Part shown: positions 42,128-52,073 of the stretch, in pieces
Layout: each line of letters starts with the position of its first letter
Numbering within the stretch: position 1 is the first letter of the stretch
Source: Anabaena minutissima FACHB-250
GTDB lineage: Bacteria > Cyanobacteriota > Cyanobacteriia > Cyanobacteriales > Nostocaceae
Direction: 5' to 3'
NCBI RefSeq assembly: GCF_014697125.1
Contig: NZ_JACJRG010000001.1
Span: 62,001-126,000 of the forward strand
DNA: 64,000 bases
Notes under the pieces: model-generated
What the model saw: the letters and a program-made list of their open reading frames with translations, nothing else
Database searches by the model: none
Told to the model about the DNA's origin: nothing
Position numbers and translations under genes: made by a program

Positions 42128-43325
42128 ATATGAATTTGTTTATTTGTTTAGCGGCATTAAGTCCTGATTCTAATGCTCCTTGTAGCCAGCCTCTCGTTTT
42201 AGAAGTATGATCTCCTGCGAAATAAATCTTTCCTTCAGATTTCCCCAACTCTGAAAATAGTTGCTGTTCCTGCTCATTGGTTGGATAAGCCCAGCCTCCT
42301 CTTGACCAGACATCTTTTGTCCATGAATGAAAGTATGATTGGACAGAATAATTACTAACACCAGGTAGAATCTTCTCCCAATCCTGAAGTAATTGCCTCT
42401 GCTGAACTTCTCCTTGTAAAAGATCCATCTTCAAAGCTTTTTCTCCTTTGAGATAAGCATGAAGAATACCTGTTTTTTCTTGTTTGTCCCAACTAGTGTG
42501 CCACAGTTCTTCATCCTCAAAAAAACCCCACCCATTTAAGTTATCCTTTTGCCAGAAGCGATCAGGAAATTGAACAAAGCAACGGGTTGCTGGTCGATAG
42601 TTATATCCTCCTGTCGCCGCCTGTTTTTTAGCTGGAGATATTTCAGGGGAAAACACAATCTGATTTAAAACAGTTAATGGGACAGTACACAATACACAAT
42701 CACCAATATATTGTTTTCCTGATGAGCAGGATACTTCCACACCATTAGATGTTTGTACAATCCGAGCAACAGGATCATTTAATTTAATTTTTTTGGTTAA
42801 TGCTTGGGCAAATGCTTGAGGAAGTAAATCAAATCCATCCGTGAGTTTTTGAATTTCTTCGGCACGGATTTGGGTTTGATTTTGAAACAGTTCTTTTGCT
42901 GGCATTAATAGCAGTTTGCCGTCCTTTATCGTCATATATCTGCCGGTTGTCGGAGCAAACTGTGAAAGTCTTAAACCAAAATGTTTAATATAACCAAGGG
43001 TTAAATGATGATTTGGTAGGATTCTAGCTGCTCCAAGTTCTAGTATATTCTTTCCTGGAAAGACCCCTCGCAAAGTTAATACTCTACCCCCGACACGGTT
43101 TCTTGCTTCTAAAATAGTGACATCATGACCAACTGCTGTTAATTCATAGGCCGCCACTAAACCGGAAATACCTGCACCAACAATCAGCACCTTTCGATGG
43201 GGTAATTCCTTGGGTAAAGTACCAGGGGATGGGGGTTTGTGGGCTTGTACATGATCGTAGGTGACAGTTGCAGCGATCGCAAGACTACTCCGCAAGAGAA
43301 ACTGACGACGATTTAAATTGAACAT
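42126..43325 (-). CDS. Tat-exported flavin amine oxidase
   Basis: The 399-residue protein starts with a twin-arginine signal (NRRQFLLRSSLAIAATV) and then a Rossmann FAD site VLIVGAGISGLVAAYELTAV with LEARNRVGGR. The C-terminal segment has the FAD-binding KIYFAGDHTSKTRGWLQGAL. This matches monoamine oxidase / L-amino-acid oxidase-like enzymes, which oxidise amines and release hydrogen peroxide and ammonia. The folded flavoprotein would be exported to the periplasm or thylakoid lumen. Substrate unknown. It is convergent with psaB and shares the terminator region; upstream spacing of 228 bp to the next gene holds no repeat. Confidence 0.92.
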   Translation of the reverse strand: MFNLNRRQFLLRSSLAIAATVTYDHVQAHKPPSPGTLPKELPHRKVLIVGAGISGLVAAYELTAVGHDVTILEARNRVGGRVLTLRGVFPGKNILELGAARILPNHHLTLGYIKHFGLRLSQFAPTTGRYMTIKDGKLLLMPAKELFQNQTQIRAEEIQKLTDGFDLLPQAFAQALTKKIKLNDPVARIVQTSNGVEVSCSSGKQYIGDCVLCTVPLTVLNQIVFSPEISPAKKQAATGGYNYRPATRCFVQFPDRFWQKDNLNGWGFFEDEELWHTSWDKQEKTGILHAYLKGEKALKMDLLQGEVQQRQLLQDWEKILPGVSNYSVQSYFHSWTKDVWSRGGWAYPTNEQEQQLFSELGKSEGKIYFAGDHTSKTRGWLQGALESGLNAAKQINKFI

Positions 43326-43553
43326 ACAGAGTTTTCACTTGATAATTAGCTGCTGACGTTATTATATTAGGAGTTAATAGTGATTTAAGCTACATAGCTC
43401 ATGGGAAAATAGCAGTAATACAGAAATTACATTTGGTAACAAAAAGACTGAATTGTAAAGTGATATTACAAACCTTGGAAAAATATTGAGAAATTGTCTG
43501 CCAGCCAAACATAGTTCTAACGTAGAACTTATAGGCTAGACTTGAGGCTAATT

Positions 43554-43874
43554 ATGATGAACAAAAATAATATTCAAAACTATCGGTTTGTTTGCACCTT
43601 GACTTTTGGTGATATCTACGGTCAAATAATTGTTTGGTTAATCACTATTACTCTAAGTTTGGCATCAGCTTTGGCACTGATGGGTGCAAGACGACCCGTA
43701 TATGCTTTAACTACAGTCGGGCTGGTCGTACTTTTATCGCTACCTTTCTTATTGTTTGCATTTGTAACTACATTGTTAAATCATATTGAATTAATTTCCG
43801 TAGAACCAGGTGTGAAAACTGAGCCTATCCCTGGTAATGTTTCTCAGCAACAACCGGTACAAGCTAGTAGCTGA
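43554..43874 (+). CDS. Two-span membrane protein of unknown function, 106 residues
   Basis: TTGAGG ends seven bases before the ATG at 43554, which I take as start (another ATG follows at once). The product reads MMNKNNIQNYRFVCTLTFGD, has two membrane helices (about residues 25-47 and 52-78), and a polar tail ending QQQPVQASS. I recognise no family. Both ends should be on the same side of the membrane. It is followed by a heptamer array and then by sdhA in the same direction, 199 bp away, so co-transcription is possible but not evident. Confidence 0.65.
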   Translation: MMNKNNIQNYRFVCTLTFGDIYGQIIVWLITITLSLASALALMGARRPVYALTTVGLVVLLSLPFLLFAFVTTLLNHIELISVEPGVKTEPIPGNVSQQQPVQASS

Positions 43875-43875
43875 A

Positions 43876-43912
43876 GATTGGGGAATAGGGATTGGGGATT
43901 GGGGAATAGGTA
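43876..43912. repeat. Heptanucleotide array GGGGATT/GGGAATA
   Basis: Tandem units like GATTGGG and GAATAGG form a short array just after the preceding gene. It is the same family, in the opposite orientation, as the array coding for part of the DUF92 protein at 12834-12872. Confidence 0.8.
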
Positions 43913-44072
43913 AAAACCTGCCCGAATATTGGGATGAAAGCCTCTAAATTTATTTATGGGGATTCTCCCTATTGCCTATTGCCTTTTAATTTCTTAATTT
44001 TGAATTTTGAATTTTGAATTTATTTCACCTCTCTACAATGGAACAACAGTGTTTTGCAGCCAGGGGCTAAGT

Positions 44073-45800
44073 ATGTTGGAACATGATGTGATTATTGTTG
44101 GGGGTGGATTGGCGGGATGTCGTGCTGCTGTGGAAATTGCCCGCACTGACCCCAGTTTAAATATTGCAGTAGTGGCAAAAACCCATCCTATTCGTTCTCA
44201 CTCGGTTGCAGCCCAAGGGGGGATGGCAGCAGCATTAAAAAATGTGGATTCTACTGATACTTGGGAAGCCCACGCTTTTGATACTGTCAAAGGTTCTGAT
44301 TATCTAGCAGACCAAGATGCTGTAGCCATTCTCACCCAAGAAGCACCGGATGTAGTCATAGACTTGGAACACATGGGAGTCTTGTTCTCCCGTCTAGACG
44401 ATGGTCGCATTGCACAACGGGCTTTCGGCGGACATTCTCACAACCGCACCTGCTACGCCGCCGATAAAACTGGTCACGCAATTTTACATGAATTGGTGAA
44501 TAATTTGCGGCGTTATGGCGTGCAGATATATGAAGAATGGTACGTCATGCGCCTAATTTTGGAAGACAATGAGGCGAAAGGCTTGGTGATGTACCGTCTG
44601 CTAGATGGTCATATTGAGGTACTAAGGGCCAAGGCTGTGATGTTTGCCACGGGGGGTTATGGTCGCGTTTATAACACTACCTCCAATGATTACGCTTCTA
44701 CTGGTGATGGTTTAGCGATGACCGCACTAGCAGGTTTACCTCTGGAAGATATGGAGTTTGTCCAGTTCCATCCCACTGGGTTGTATCCCGTGGGGGTGCT
44801 GATTTCGGAAGCGGTACGGGGAGAGGGGGCATATCTGATTAACTCCGCAGGCGATCGCTTTATGGCGAACTATGCACCTAGTCGGATGGAACTAGCCCCC
44901 CGTGATATCACCTCGCGGGCGATCGCCTACGAAATTCGCGCCGGGCGGGGGATAAATCCTGATGGTAGTGCTGGCGGTGCTTTTGTCTATCTAGATTTGC
45001 GACACATGGGTAAGGAAAAAATCATGAGTCGCGTCCCCTTTTGTTGGGAAGAAGCACACCGTCTCGTCGGGGTAGATGCAGTCACGCAACCAATGCCAGT
45101 TCGTCCTACTATTCACTATTGTATGGGGGGGATTCCCGTCAATACTGATGGTAGAGTCCGCAGTAGTGGCGATGGTTTCGTTGAAGGTTTCTTCTCCGCT
45201 GGCGAGACGGCTTGTGTTTCTGTCCACGGTGCAAACCGCTTGGGTAGTAATTCCCTATTGGAGTGTGTCGTCTATGGTAAACGAACTGGTGCTGCGATCG
45301 CGCAATATGTGCAGAAACGCAAGCTACCCACCATAGATGAGCAAAGTTACATCACACAAGCCCAGCAAGAAATCCAATCTTTAATTGCACAGCCGGGACA
45401 ATACCGTATTAACCAAATTCGCCAAGACTTTCAAGATGCGATGACTGAATTTTGCGGCGTTTTTCGCACTGAAGAATTAATGTGTCAAGGATGGCAGAAA
45501 ATTACAGAAATACAACAGAAATATAATCAAATTTATTTAGATGACAAAGGTAGTTGTTGGAATACAGAACTTGTAGAAGCCTTAGAACTGCGAAGCCTAA
45601 TGATAGTGGGACAGACTATTTTAGCCTCAGCTATCAATCGTCAAGAAAGTCGCGGCGCACACTTCCGGGAAGATTACCCCCAGCGAGACGATACTAATTT
45701 TCTCAAACACACAATGGCTTACTATTCACCAGCCGGGATTGATATTCAATATCGCCCAGTTGCAATTACCATGTTTGAGCCACAAGAGAGGAAATATTAA
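44073..45800 (+). CDS. sdhA: Succinate dehydrogenase / fumarate reductase flavoprotein subunit
   Basis: I place the start at the ATG at 44073, after CAGGGG; a frame from 44007 would add 22 residues without homology. The 575-residue product has the FAD site VIIVGGGLAGCRAAVEIA, the segment RSHSVAAQGGMAAAL with the His that covalently holds FAD, the active-site region LPLEDMEFVQFHPTGLYP and HGANRLGSNSLLECVVYG. It oxidises succinate to fumarate and passes electrons to the iron-sulfur subunit and plastoquinone. As usual in cyanobacteria the iron-sulfur gene is not adjacent. Confidence 0.95.
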   Translation: MLEHDVIIVGGGLAGCRAAVEIARTDPSLNIAVVAKTHPIRSHSVAAQGGMAAALKNVDSTDTWEAHAFDTVKGSDYLADQDAVAILTQEAPDVVIDLEHMGVLFSRLDDGRIAQRAFGGHSHNRTCYAADKTGHAILHELVNNLRRYGVQIYEEWYVMRLILEDNEAKGLVMYRLLDGHIEVLRAKAVMFATGGYGRVYNTTSNDYASTGDGLAMTALAGLPLEDMEFVQFHPTGLYPVGVLISEAVRGEGAYLINSAGDRFMANYAPSRMELAPRDITSRAIAYEIRAGRGINPDGSAGGAFVYLDLRHMGKEKIMSRVPFCWEEAHRLVGVDAVTQPMPVRPTIHYCMGGIPVNTDGRVRSSGDGFVEGFFSAGETACVSVHGANRLGSNSLLECVVYGKRTGAAIAQYVQKRKLPTIDEQSYITQAQQEIQSLIAQPGQYRINQIRQDFQDAMTEFCGVFRTEELMCQGWQKITEIQQKYNQIYLDDKGSCWNTELVEALELRSLMIVGQTILASAINRQESRGAHFREDYPQRDDTNFLKHTMAYYSPAGIDIQYRPVAITMFEPQERKY

Positions 45801-45975
45801 CCCGAATTTTCGGGACATTGGGAGAATGTAGGGGAAAGAATTTTAGATTTTGGATTTTGGATTAAATCCCAATCCCTAGTCCCCAATTTCCTACTTGCTT
45901 CAACGACACAACTAACTAATCAACTTTACCTCCCCGTACAGTCACAAACTTACTGGGAGAAGGTTTTGACGGTTT

Positions 45976-46025
45976 GTAGTAAGGACTTTAGTCCTGATTT
46001 TTCTAAGGACTAAAGTCCTTACTAC
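45976..46025. repeat. Paired palindromic repeat (GTAGTAAG...CTTACTAC family), copy 2
   Basis: Arms at 45976-45995 and 46004-46025 face each other across a short spacer; copy 1 is at 12089-12171 with a longer spacer. Heptamer-like CCCAATC units precede it at about 45865-45890. The 366-bp gap 45801-46166 holds no gene. Confidence 0.8.
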
Positions 46026-46166
46026 AAAAAAAGCTTACCACTCAATTCAAATTTGATGACCTACTAGTGGTTAACAGTGAGAGTGTCAATGATGATGAAA
46101 TATTCGCTTCTCAGGGAATAATAAATTTAGCTCATCAGCTAGACACATCTCTGAGGCCTATAAGTT

Positions 46167-46580
46167 ATGTCAGAACTTAATATTAGTGAATCTGTGGCTC
46201 ATGCTTTAGCTAGATACCGTAACCATTTGGAATTTAATGGATATCATGTTGAAGAAGATGACGACTTACTTTTTTGTCGTCACCCTAGAAAGCATAATTT
46301 AATGCTTAGATATATTGATGCTAGAGGAGTATTAATAAGAACAATTTATTCCTGTGAAGCAAATATTAAAAGGATACATATTTTAGAATATATCAATGAA
46401 TTAAATTCAGAATTTTTATTTATGAAAGCCTATGTTTATGGAGAAGAAAATGATTTATTTTTGGAAACTTTTGCTGAGGGAGAATATGATAGAACCAATT
46501 TTTCCATCATGTTAGACAATATTGAATATGATATGGACATACTTATTAATCATAAGCTCACCAAGGATTTTTTGCAATAA
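46167..46580 (+). CDS. YbjN-like protein
   Basis: The 137-residue product (MSELNISESVAHALARYRNH...) has the alternating strand-helix layout of YbjN / secretion-chaperone-fold proteins: RYIDARGVLIRTIYSCEANI, HILEYINELNSEFLFMKAYV and a C-terminal helix DNIEYDMDILINHK. Such small acidic proteins often bind partner proteins. No catalytic motif is seen. It lies 74 bp upstream of the TIR-SLOG gene in the same direction and both are AT-rich, so they may form a unit; a chaperone or sensor role for the neighbour is a guess. Confidence 0.65.
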   Translation: MSELNISESVAHALARYRNHLEFNGYHVEEDDDLLFCRHPRKHNLMLRYIDARGVLIRTIYSCEANIKRIHILEYINELNSEFLFMKAYVYGEENDLFLETFAEGEYDRTNFSIMLDNIEYDMDILINHKLTKDFLQ

Positions 46581-46654
46581 AGCCATCATTAACGAAATGG
46601 TGGTAACTAGCCACCATTGTGATATTTGTTTGAAGTATATATCTTGTAAATTAA

Positions 46655-47821
46655 ATGAATGAAATATATCTATCTTATGCCTGGAAAGACGAAAGAAGCG
46701 AATCAGGTAAGCGGCGAGAAGAGTTGGTGGATAAAATTTGCGCAACACTGCTAGCTCAAAACTATAAATTAATCCGCGATCGCAATTATTTATCTTTAGG
46801 CAAAAGTATACAAAATTTCATGCGAGAAATTGGGTGTGGTAACTATGTAATCGTAGTTATCAGCGACAAATATTTGCAATCAGAATACTGTATGTTTGAA
46901 GCTATGGAGATTATGAAATCTAAAAATTATGAACAAAAAATATTTCCGATAGTGTTAGAAGATGCCGATATTTACAGCAAAGATGGACAATTTAAATATA
47001 TAAATTACTGGAGGCAACAAACACAAAAAATAGATGAGATCATCAATGCTGATTTGCAACTCAATGCCGATTCAGCCATGAATAGTGTAGCTGATAAAAT
47101 TAGAGAAATATCTCACAAAGTTGATAATTTTATCCTTTTTGTTGCTGATAAACTCAGCATTGATCCAGCGAAAAATTTTGATTTATTTATCGAGCAGCTT
47201 ACCTCAGCTATTAAAAATGATGCTGCAAAAATGAGAAATAAAAAGAGCATTTTAGTAGCAGGTACAGGTAACTATCAACTACCTCTAGAAGTGCATCTAA
47301 CAGCCAAAAAACTCGGTGAAAAAATAGCAGCGTATGATTACAATTTGATTACAGGTGGTTGGCAAGGCGTAGACTATATAGTATCTGAAAGTTTTGCTAA
47401 TCAACTAGCACAAAAGAATATTCCTCTTTCCCAGAAGTTAACACAAATAGTTCTGCATGGAACTCAGCCCATGTTTAGAGGTGGAACTGTACAATATACA
47501 GAAACAGGAATTAATGAGTGGCTCAAGTGTTTGCAACAGTCAGATTTAGTCATCCTTCTAGGAGGACTAGGCGGTACTTATGAAACTTATCTATACGCCA
47601 AACAAGAAAAAATTCCCGTAATTCCGATTGTGTGTACTAGTGGCGATGCAAAAAGAGTTTTTGATGAAATGTTGCAAGATTGGGATAACCAACTAATGGG
47701 TAACATCTCCATAGAAAAGTTTAAGTCACTAAATCAGTATATCAATGATGAATTCACCGCCGAAGACGTAGTCAATGATGTCATAGATATGGCCAATGAA
47801 ATTATTTTTAGTGAGCGTTAA
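46655..47821 (+). CDS. TIR-SLOG protein, candidate NAD-consuming immune effector
   Basis: Residues 1-130 form a TIR domain: EIYLSYAWKDERS at the start, the box VIVVISDKYLQSEYCMFEAM with the likely catalytic Glu82. Residues 196-385 form a SLOG (Rossmann, LOG-like) domain: ILVAGTGNYQLPLEVHLTAK, LITGGWQGVDYIVSESFA and ILLGGLGGTYETYLYAKQEK. TIR domains with this Glu cleave NAD; SLOG domains bind nucleotide-derived ligands, as in the Thoeris effector ThsA, where the SLOG domain gates the NADase. So this may be a one-protein ligand-gated NADase. No separate signal-producing TIR gene is adjacent. Its length of 388 residues fits a complete two-domain protein. Confidence 0.87.
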   Translation: MNEIYLSYAWKDERSESGKRREELVDKICATLLAQNYKLIRDRNYLSLGKSIQNFMREIGCGNYVIVVISDKYLQSEYCMFEAMEIMKSKNYEQKIFPIVLEDADIYSKDGQFKYINYWRQQTQKIDEIINADLQLNADSAMNSVADKIREISHKVDNFILFVADKLSIDPAKNFDLFIEQLTSAIKNDAAKMRNKKSILVAGTGNYQLPLEVHLTAKKLGEKIAAYDYNLITGGWQGVDYIVSESFANQLAQKNIPLSQKLTQIVLHGTQPMFRGGTVQYTETGINEWLKCLQQSDLVILLGGLGGTYETYLYAKQEKIPVIPIVCTSGDAKRVFDEMLQDWDNQLMGNISIEKFKSLNQYINDEFTAEDVVNDVIDMANEIIFSER

Positions 47822-48015
47822 GAATAAAATCAATAACTGCGAATACAACAGCTCGACTTTTTTGGAGGGGGTTTGGAGGACGCAACCGTCCCCCAATAGG
47901 GGGTGTGGGGGAGAATCCCCCAAATCTTGGTTCTCAACAAATCGATTGACTAATCACCTTAACTGAACCGTATTGGGATTTAAACCCCTACATTTTGTTA
48001 ACCAAAAGCAAAGAA

Positions 48016-48046
48016 AAACGGTAGAGAAATTTTTTCTCTACCGTTT
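48016..48046 (-). terminator. Rho-independent terminator of clpC
   Basis: A perfect 14-bp stem (AAACGGTAGAGAAA at 48016-48029 with TTTCTCTACCGTTT at 48033-48046) with a 3-nt loop. On the reverse strand it follows the clpC stop by 37 bp and leads into TTTTTCTTT. Confidence 0.88.
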
Positions 48047-48083
48047 GCTAATTTTTATTTGAGAATCAAATCTCAAACTTTAA

Positions 48084-50555
48084 CTAAGACTCAACACCTT
48101 GGGGTAACAATTCCCGACGCTGTTGAGAAGTAACTTGGACATTGCCGTTTTCATCAATATCAATTAGGGCGACATCGCCATCCTTGATGCGACCAGACAG
48201 AATTTCTTCAGCCAAGCTATCTTCTAACAGGCGCATAATTGCCCGCCGCAGTGGCCTTGCACCGTAGCTGGGACTGTAACCTTCTTCGATGAGTCGGTCT
48301 TTGAAGCGATCGCTAACTTCTAAGGTTATACCTTTTTCTGTCAAGCGACCAAATACTTCTTTGAGCATGATGTCCGCAATTTCGGTAACTTCCAGCTTGC
48401 TCAATTGACGGAAGACGATAATCTCATCTAGACGGTTGAGGAATTCAGGACGGAAGTATTGCTTCAGTTCTTCGTTCACCAAGGAGCGAATACGGTTGTA
48501 TTGTGTTTCGGTTTGATCTTCGGAGAACTCGAAGCCGATACCACCACCACCTTTTTCAATTACCTTAGAACCGATGTTGGATGTCAAAATCAGCAAGGTG
48601 TTCTTGAAGTCAACGGTGCGTCCTTTCGCATCTGTTAACCGACCGTCTTCTAAAATTTGCAGCAGCATATTAAAGACATCGGGGTGGGCTTTTTCGATTT
48701 CGTCGAACAGCACCACAGTGTAAGGACGACGGCGCACAGCTTCGGTTAATTGCCCACCTTCGTTATAACCAACATAACCAGGAGGTGAACCAATCAACTT
48801 GCTGACTGTGTGGCGTTCCATATATTCGGACATATCCAGGCGAATCATCGCTTCTTCTGAACCGAAGAAGTATGAAGCCAAGGATTTCGCCAATTCGGTT
48901 TTACCAACACCAGTCGGCCCGGAGAAGACAAAGCTCGCAATCGGTCGGTTGGGATTTTTCAAACCAACACGAGCGCGACGGATAGCCCGTGAAACTGCTT
49001 TCACCGCTTCTTCTTGACCGATGAGTCGCTGATGCAAGGTGTCTTCCATGTGCAGCAACTTCTCGGATTCGGATTCGGTGAGTTTGTTCACCGGTACGCC
49101 AGTCCAGGAAGCAACGATGTGGGCGATGTCTTCTTCGGTGACAACGGGTTCTAGTCCGTCACCACCAGCACTATTGGTTTTGTTTTGGGCGATCGCGCGA
49201 ATTTCGCCTTTGATTTCCATTTCGCGATCGCGCAGTTCCCCGGCTCTATCAAAGTCTTGGGAACGGACTGCATCATCTTTTTCTTTTAAGATTTGGCGCA
49301 GTTCTTTATCTAACTCTTTGGCTGCGGGGGGCAGTTGGGAGTTGATTAACCGCACGCGCGAACCTGCTTCATCAACCAAGTCGATGGCTTTGTCTGGCAG
49401 ATAGCGATCGCTAATATAACGATCTGATAATTTCGCCGCCGCGACTAAAGCTTCATCGGAGATTTTCAGCTTGTGGTGTTGCTCGTAGCGATCGCGCAAA
49501 CCATATAAAATTTCTATTGTTTCATCGACGGAAGGCTCACCTACCATGACTGGTTGGAAGCGGCGTTCTAACGCTGCATCCCGTTCAATGTGCTTGCGGT
49601 ACTCATCCAGGGTTGTCGCACCGATACATTGCAATTCTCCTCTCGCCAAAGCTGGCTTGAGGATATTCGCTGCATCAATCGCCCCTTCGGCTGCACCTGC
49701 ACCAATGAGGGTGTGTACTTCGTCTATTACGAGAATTACATTACCCGCCTGGCGAATCTCATCCATGATTTTCTTCAGGCGTTCTTCAAATTCCCCCCGG
49801 TATTTAGTGCCTGCGACGAGCAAACCGATATCTAAGGTGACAACACGCTTATCTTCTAAGATATCGGGGATATCTTTGTTAGCGATGCGTGATGCCAAAC
49901 CTTCGGCGATCGCGGTTTTACCCACCCCAGGTTCACCAATCAAAACTGGATTATTTTTTGTCCGGCGACCCAAAATCTGAATTACACGCTCGATTTCCTT
50001 GGCGCGTCCCACCACAGGATCGAGTTTGTTATCCGTGGCCATTTGGGTCAGGTTCGAGCCAAATTCATCCAAAGTTGGTGTCTTAGTGCGCCCAGATTGC
50101 CCGGTCGCTGAAACCTCGGCGGTTTCTCCCAACATCCGAATGACTTGAGTTCTGACCTTTGATAGATCCACTCCCAGGTTTTCTAGCACCCTGGCTGCTA
50201 CACCTTCCCCTTCCCGGATCAGGCCCAACAGCAGATGCTCGGTGCCAATGTAGTTATGCCCTAATTGGCGCGCTTCTTCCAGGGATAGTTCCAGAACCCG
50301 CTTTGCCCGTGGCGTAAACGGAATTTCCACGGCCACAAAGCCTGAACCCCGGCCTATGATTTTTTCTACCTCAATGCGGGCATCTTTAAGATTGACACCC
50401 ATCGATTTCAGCACCTTGGCCGCAACTCCTGTGCCTTCCCCAATCAGACCCAGGAGGATCTGCTCAGTTCCAACGAAGTTGTGACCTAAACGGCGGGCCT
50501 CTTCTTGGGCCAGCATGATTACCTTAATGGCTTTTTCTGTGAAGCGTTCAAACAT
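48084..50555 (-). CDS. clpC: ATP-dependent Clp protease ATP-binding subunit ClpC
   Basis: From the ATG at 50555 ([20 protein letters not shown]) the product is 823 residues. It has two Clp N-terminal repeats (1-145), AAA1 with [13 protein letters not shown], a UVR/M-domain coiled coil (about 410-460), and AAA2 with [14 protein letters not shown] plus the conserved [20 protein letters not shown]. ClpC is an HSP100 unfoldase that feeds ClpP, essential in cyanobacteria. All nucleotide sites look intact. A frame extension to 50603 adds 16 residues without homology. A strong hairpin ends the gene; 770 bp without genes lie upstream. Confidence 0.97.
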   Translation of the reverse strand: MFERFTEKAIKVIMLAQEEARRLGHNFVGTEQILLGLIGEGTGVAAKVLKSMGVNLKDARIEVEKIIGRGSGFVAVEIPFTPRAKRVLELSLEEARQLGHNYIGTEHLLLGLIREGEGVAARVLENLGVDLSKVRTQVIRMLGETAEVSATGQSGRTKTPTLDEFGSNLTQMATDNKLDPVVGRAKEIERVIQILGRRTKNNPVLIGEPGVGKTAIAEGLASRIANKDIPDILEDKRVVTLDIGLLVAGTKYRGEFEERLKKIMDEIRQAGNVILVIDEVHTLIGAGAAEGAIDAANILKPALARGELQCIGATTLDEYRKHIERDAALERRFQPVMVGEPSVDETIEILYGLRDRYEQHHKLKISDEALVAAAKLSDRYISDRYLPDKAIDLVDEAGSRVRLINSQLPPAAKELDKELRQILKEKDDAVRSQDFDRAGELRDREMEIKGEIRAIAQNKTNSAGGDGLEPVVTEEDIAHIVASWTGVPVNKLTESESEKLLHMEDTLHQRLIGQEEAVKAVSRAIRRARVGLKNPNRPIASFVFSGPTGVGKTELAKSLASYFFGSEEAMIRLDMSEYMERHTVSKLIGSPPGYVGYNEGGQLTEAVRRRPYTVVLFDEIEKAHPDVFNMLLQILEDGRLTDAKGRTVDFKNTLLILTSNIGSKVIEKGGGGIGFEFSEDQTETQYNRIRSLVNEELKQYFRPEFLNRLDEIIVFRQLSKLEVTEIADIMLKEVFGRLTEKGITLEVSDRFKDRLIEEGYSPSYGARPLRRAIMRLLEDSLAEEILSGRIKDGDVALIDIDENGNVQVTSQQRRELLPQGVES

Positions 50556-51324
50556 GGCATTTTTCCCATCACCTGCGTCGTGCCGGTACGCTGATTTTAG
50601 CACAGGCTATTCTTTTGGATGCCTGTATAAAGATAATAAACATCCAAGAACTATCACCCATGTTGATAGGCTAACTGTTATTTTGTTATTTGTTTTTATA
50701 TGGCTGCTGTACTGAGGAGTTGTACTTTATCAGCATTTCCAGGCTGTGACTATATGCAACAGGCTACATAATTTGAAGGTTTTATTAGGTAGTCACAAAT
50801 ATTTATTGTTAGCATAACTAGGTAGTATTAGTCAATTTTTTTCATAAACATATATATTATTTAAAATAACTTAGCCTTTAACATTAGAAATTTTAATAAT
50901 TAAATTTGGACAAAATTTAAATTTTTCTCACTAATCTTCAGATGCCATCAAGTGCAACAACATCAATGTTTTAGTGTCTTCCCCACATCAAACAATAATA
51001 ATCATTGTTAATTGTGTGGCTGATTAGTTGAAATTCATCAACAATACAAGCTATGGAGGTTTTGAATGTAAAAATACATAAAGCAGAATAATTACAGAAT
51101 TACAGATAATTTTGATACAAAACGGATACAAATTACAATCGAATTTATAAAATTTTCCCAATGCAGCATCATGTAATTAGAGACGCGATTAATCACATCT
51201 CTACAAAGCAGTTGTCTATACTGATAGGATTAATTTAGTTTATGGCGGGAGTCAGTTTTCAATACTGTTTGTTTACTGATGTTGGTTCTGGGTAATACTG
51301 AATGAATACGATCGCGAGATAAAT
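50556..51324. other. Large gene-free region upstream of clpC
   Basis: 769 bp, AT-rich, divergent between clpC and the coiled-coil gene. I find no frame above 30 codons with a ribosome site, no tRNA-like fold and no repeat family member. It should hold the clpC promoter and could hide a small RNA, which cannot be decided by reading. Confidence 0.5.
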
Positions 51325-51798
51325 ATGGAATCCGAAAAAGTTCAACCAGAAAAGCCGCTAGATTATAGAGCCTTATTAACTGCTGCCAAGGAAGCGTTAA
51401 AACTTGAATACCAGAGATCAGCCGTTTTAATTTCACAACTGCAAGCTATAAAAACTCAGTTAGCGGAAGTTCAGGCTGAAAACAAAATCTTGAGAGAAAG
51501 TGTGGATGAAGATGTAATTAAGCATTTTGAGGAGCGCAACCAAGCAGCAGAAGCGCGATCACTCAAAATAGAAGTGCGCCAAAATTTTCTGGAAGCTAAT
51601 GGTTGCAAAGATGATGAGAGCTTCGAGACTCTATGGGACAGTATTAAAAGTAAGATTCAAATTCAAGACGGTGAAGTGAGAATTGTTTCTCAAAATGGCA
51701 CTCCTAAGTTCACCTTAAATGGCAGAGTAATGACCTTAAGCGATTTTGTTCAATCCCTCAAACAAGACCCAATCTCAAGCAAATTTTTCTTGGAGTAA
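51325..51798 (+). CDS. Coiled-coil protein of unknown function, 157 residues
   Basis: The product (MESEKVQPEKPLDYRALLTA...) is a soluble helical protein with a coiled coil at about residues 30-90 (SQLQAIKTQLAEVQAENKIL) and a mixed C-terminal domain (QNGTPKFTLNGRVMTLSDFV) that ends SSKFFLE. I recognise no named family. The last part resembles segments in phage or plasmid head and replication accessory proteins only by composition, so I give no function. It is followed by a hairpin and then the giant RTX gene. Confidence 0.65.
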   Translation: MESEKVQPEKPLDYRALLTAAKEALKLEYQRSAVLISQLQAIKTQLAEVQAENKILRESVDEDVIKHFEERNQAAEARSLKIEVRQNFLEANGCKDDESFETLWDSIKSKIQIQDGEVRIVSQNGTPKFTLNGRVMTLSDFVQSLKQDPISSKFFLE

Positions 51799-51802
51799 AT
51801 TA

Positions 51803-51833
51803 CCTACACCGCCTGATCACAGGTCAGTGTAGG
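51803..51833 (+). terminator. Possible terminator hairpin
   Basis: CCTACAC at 51803-51809 pairs with GTGTAGG at 51827-51833, with inner CCTG/CAGG. It is 5 bp after a stop codon, but no T-run follows at once. Confidence 0.5.
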
Positions 51834-52073
51834 CTTCTGGTATTTTAATAACTACCAGAACTTTCTTATTAAAAATATTATTTGTAAATAATTAGTTATT
51901 TTACCTTTTCCTAGTATTCTCTTAATCTTTATTCAGTAAATTTTTAGTGCCTATTTACACGAATAAAATTACTGGGCATTAATTTTTTGTAGCTAACAAA
52001 AATATAAAAAGCTAGTAAGACCTATTCAAGCATAGGCCAACATTTTGTATTGATTTTTTACTGGCGTACAATC

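Noticed and set aside
46512..46748. 78-codon reverse frame across the YbjN/TIR-SLOG gap
   Set aside because: It is antisense to the ends of two real genes and has no recognisable features.
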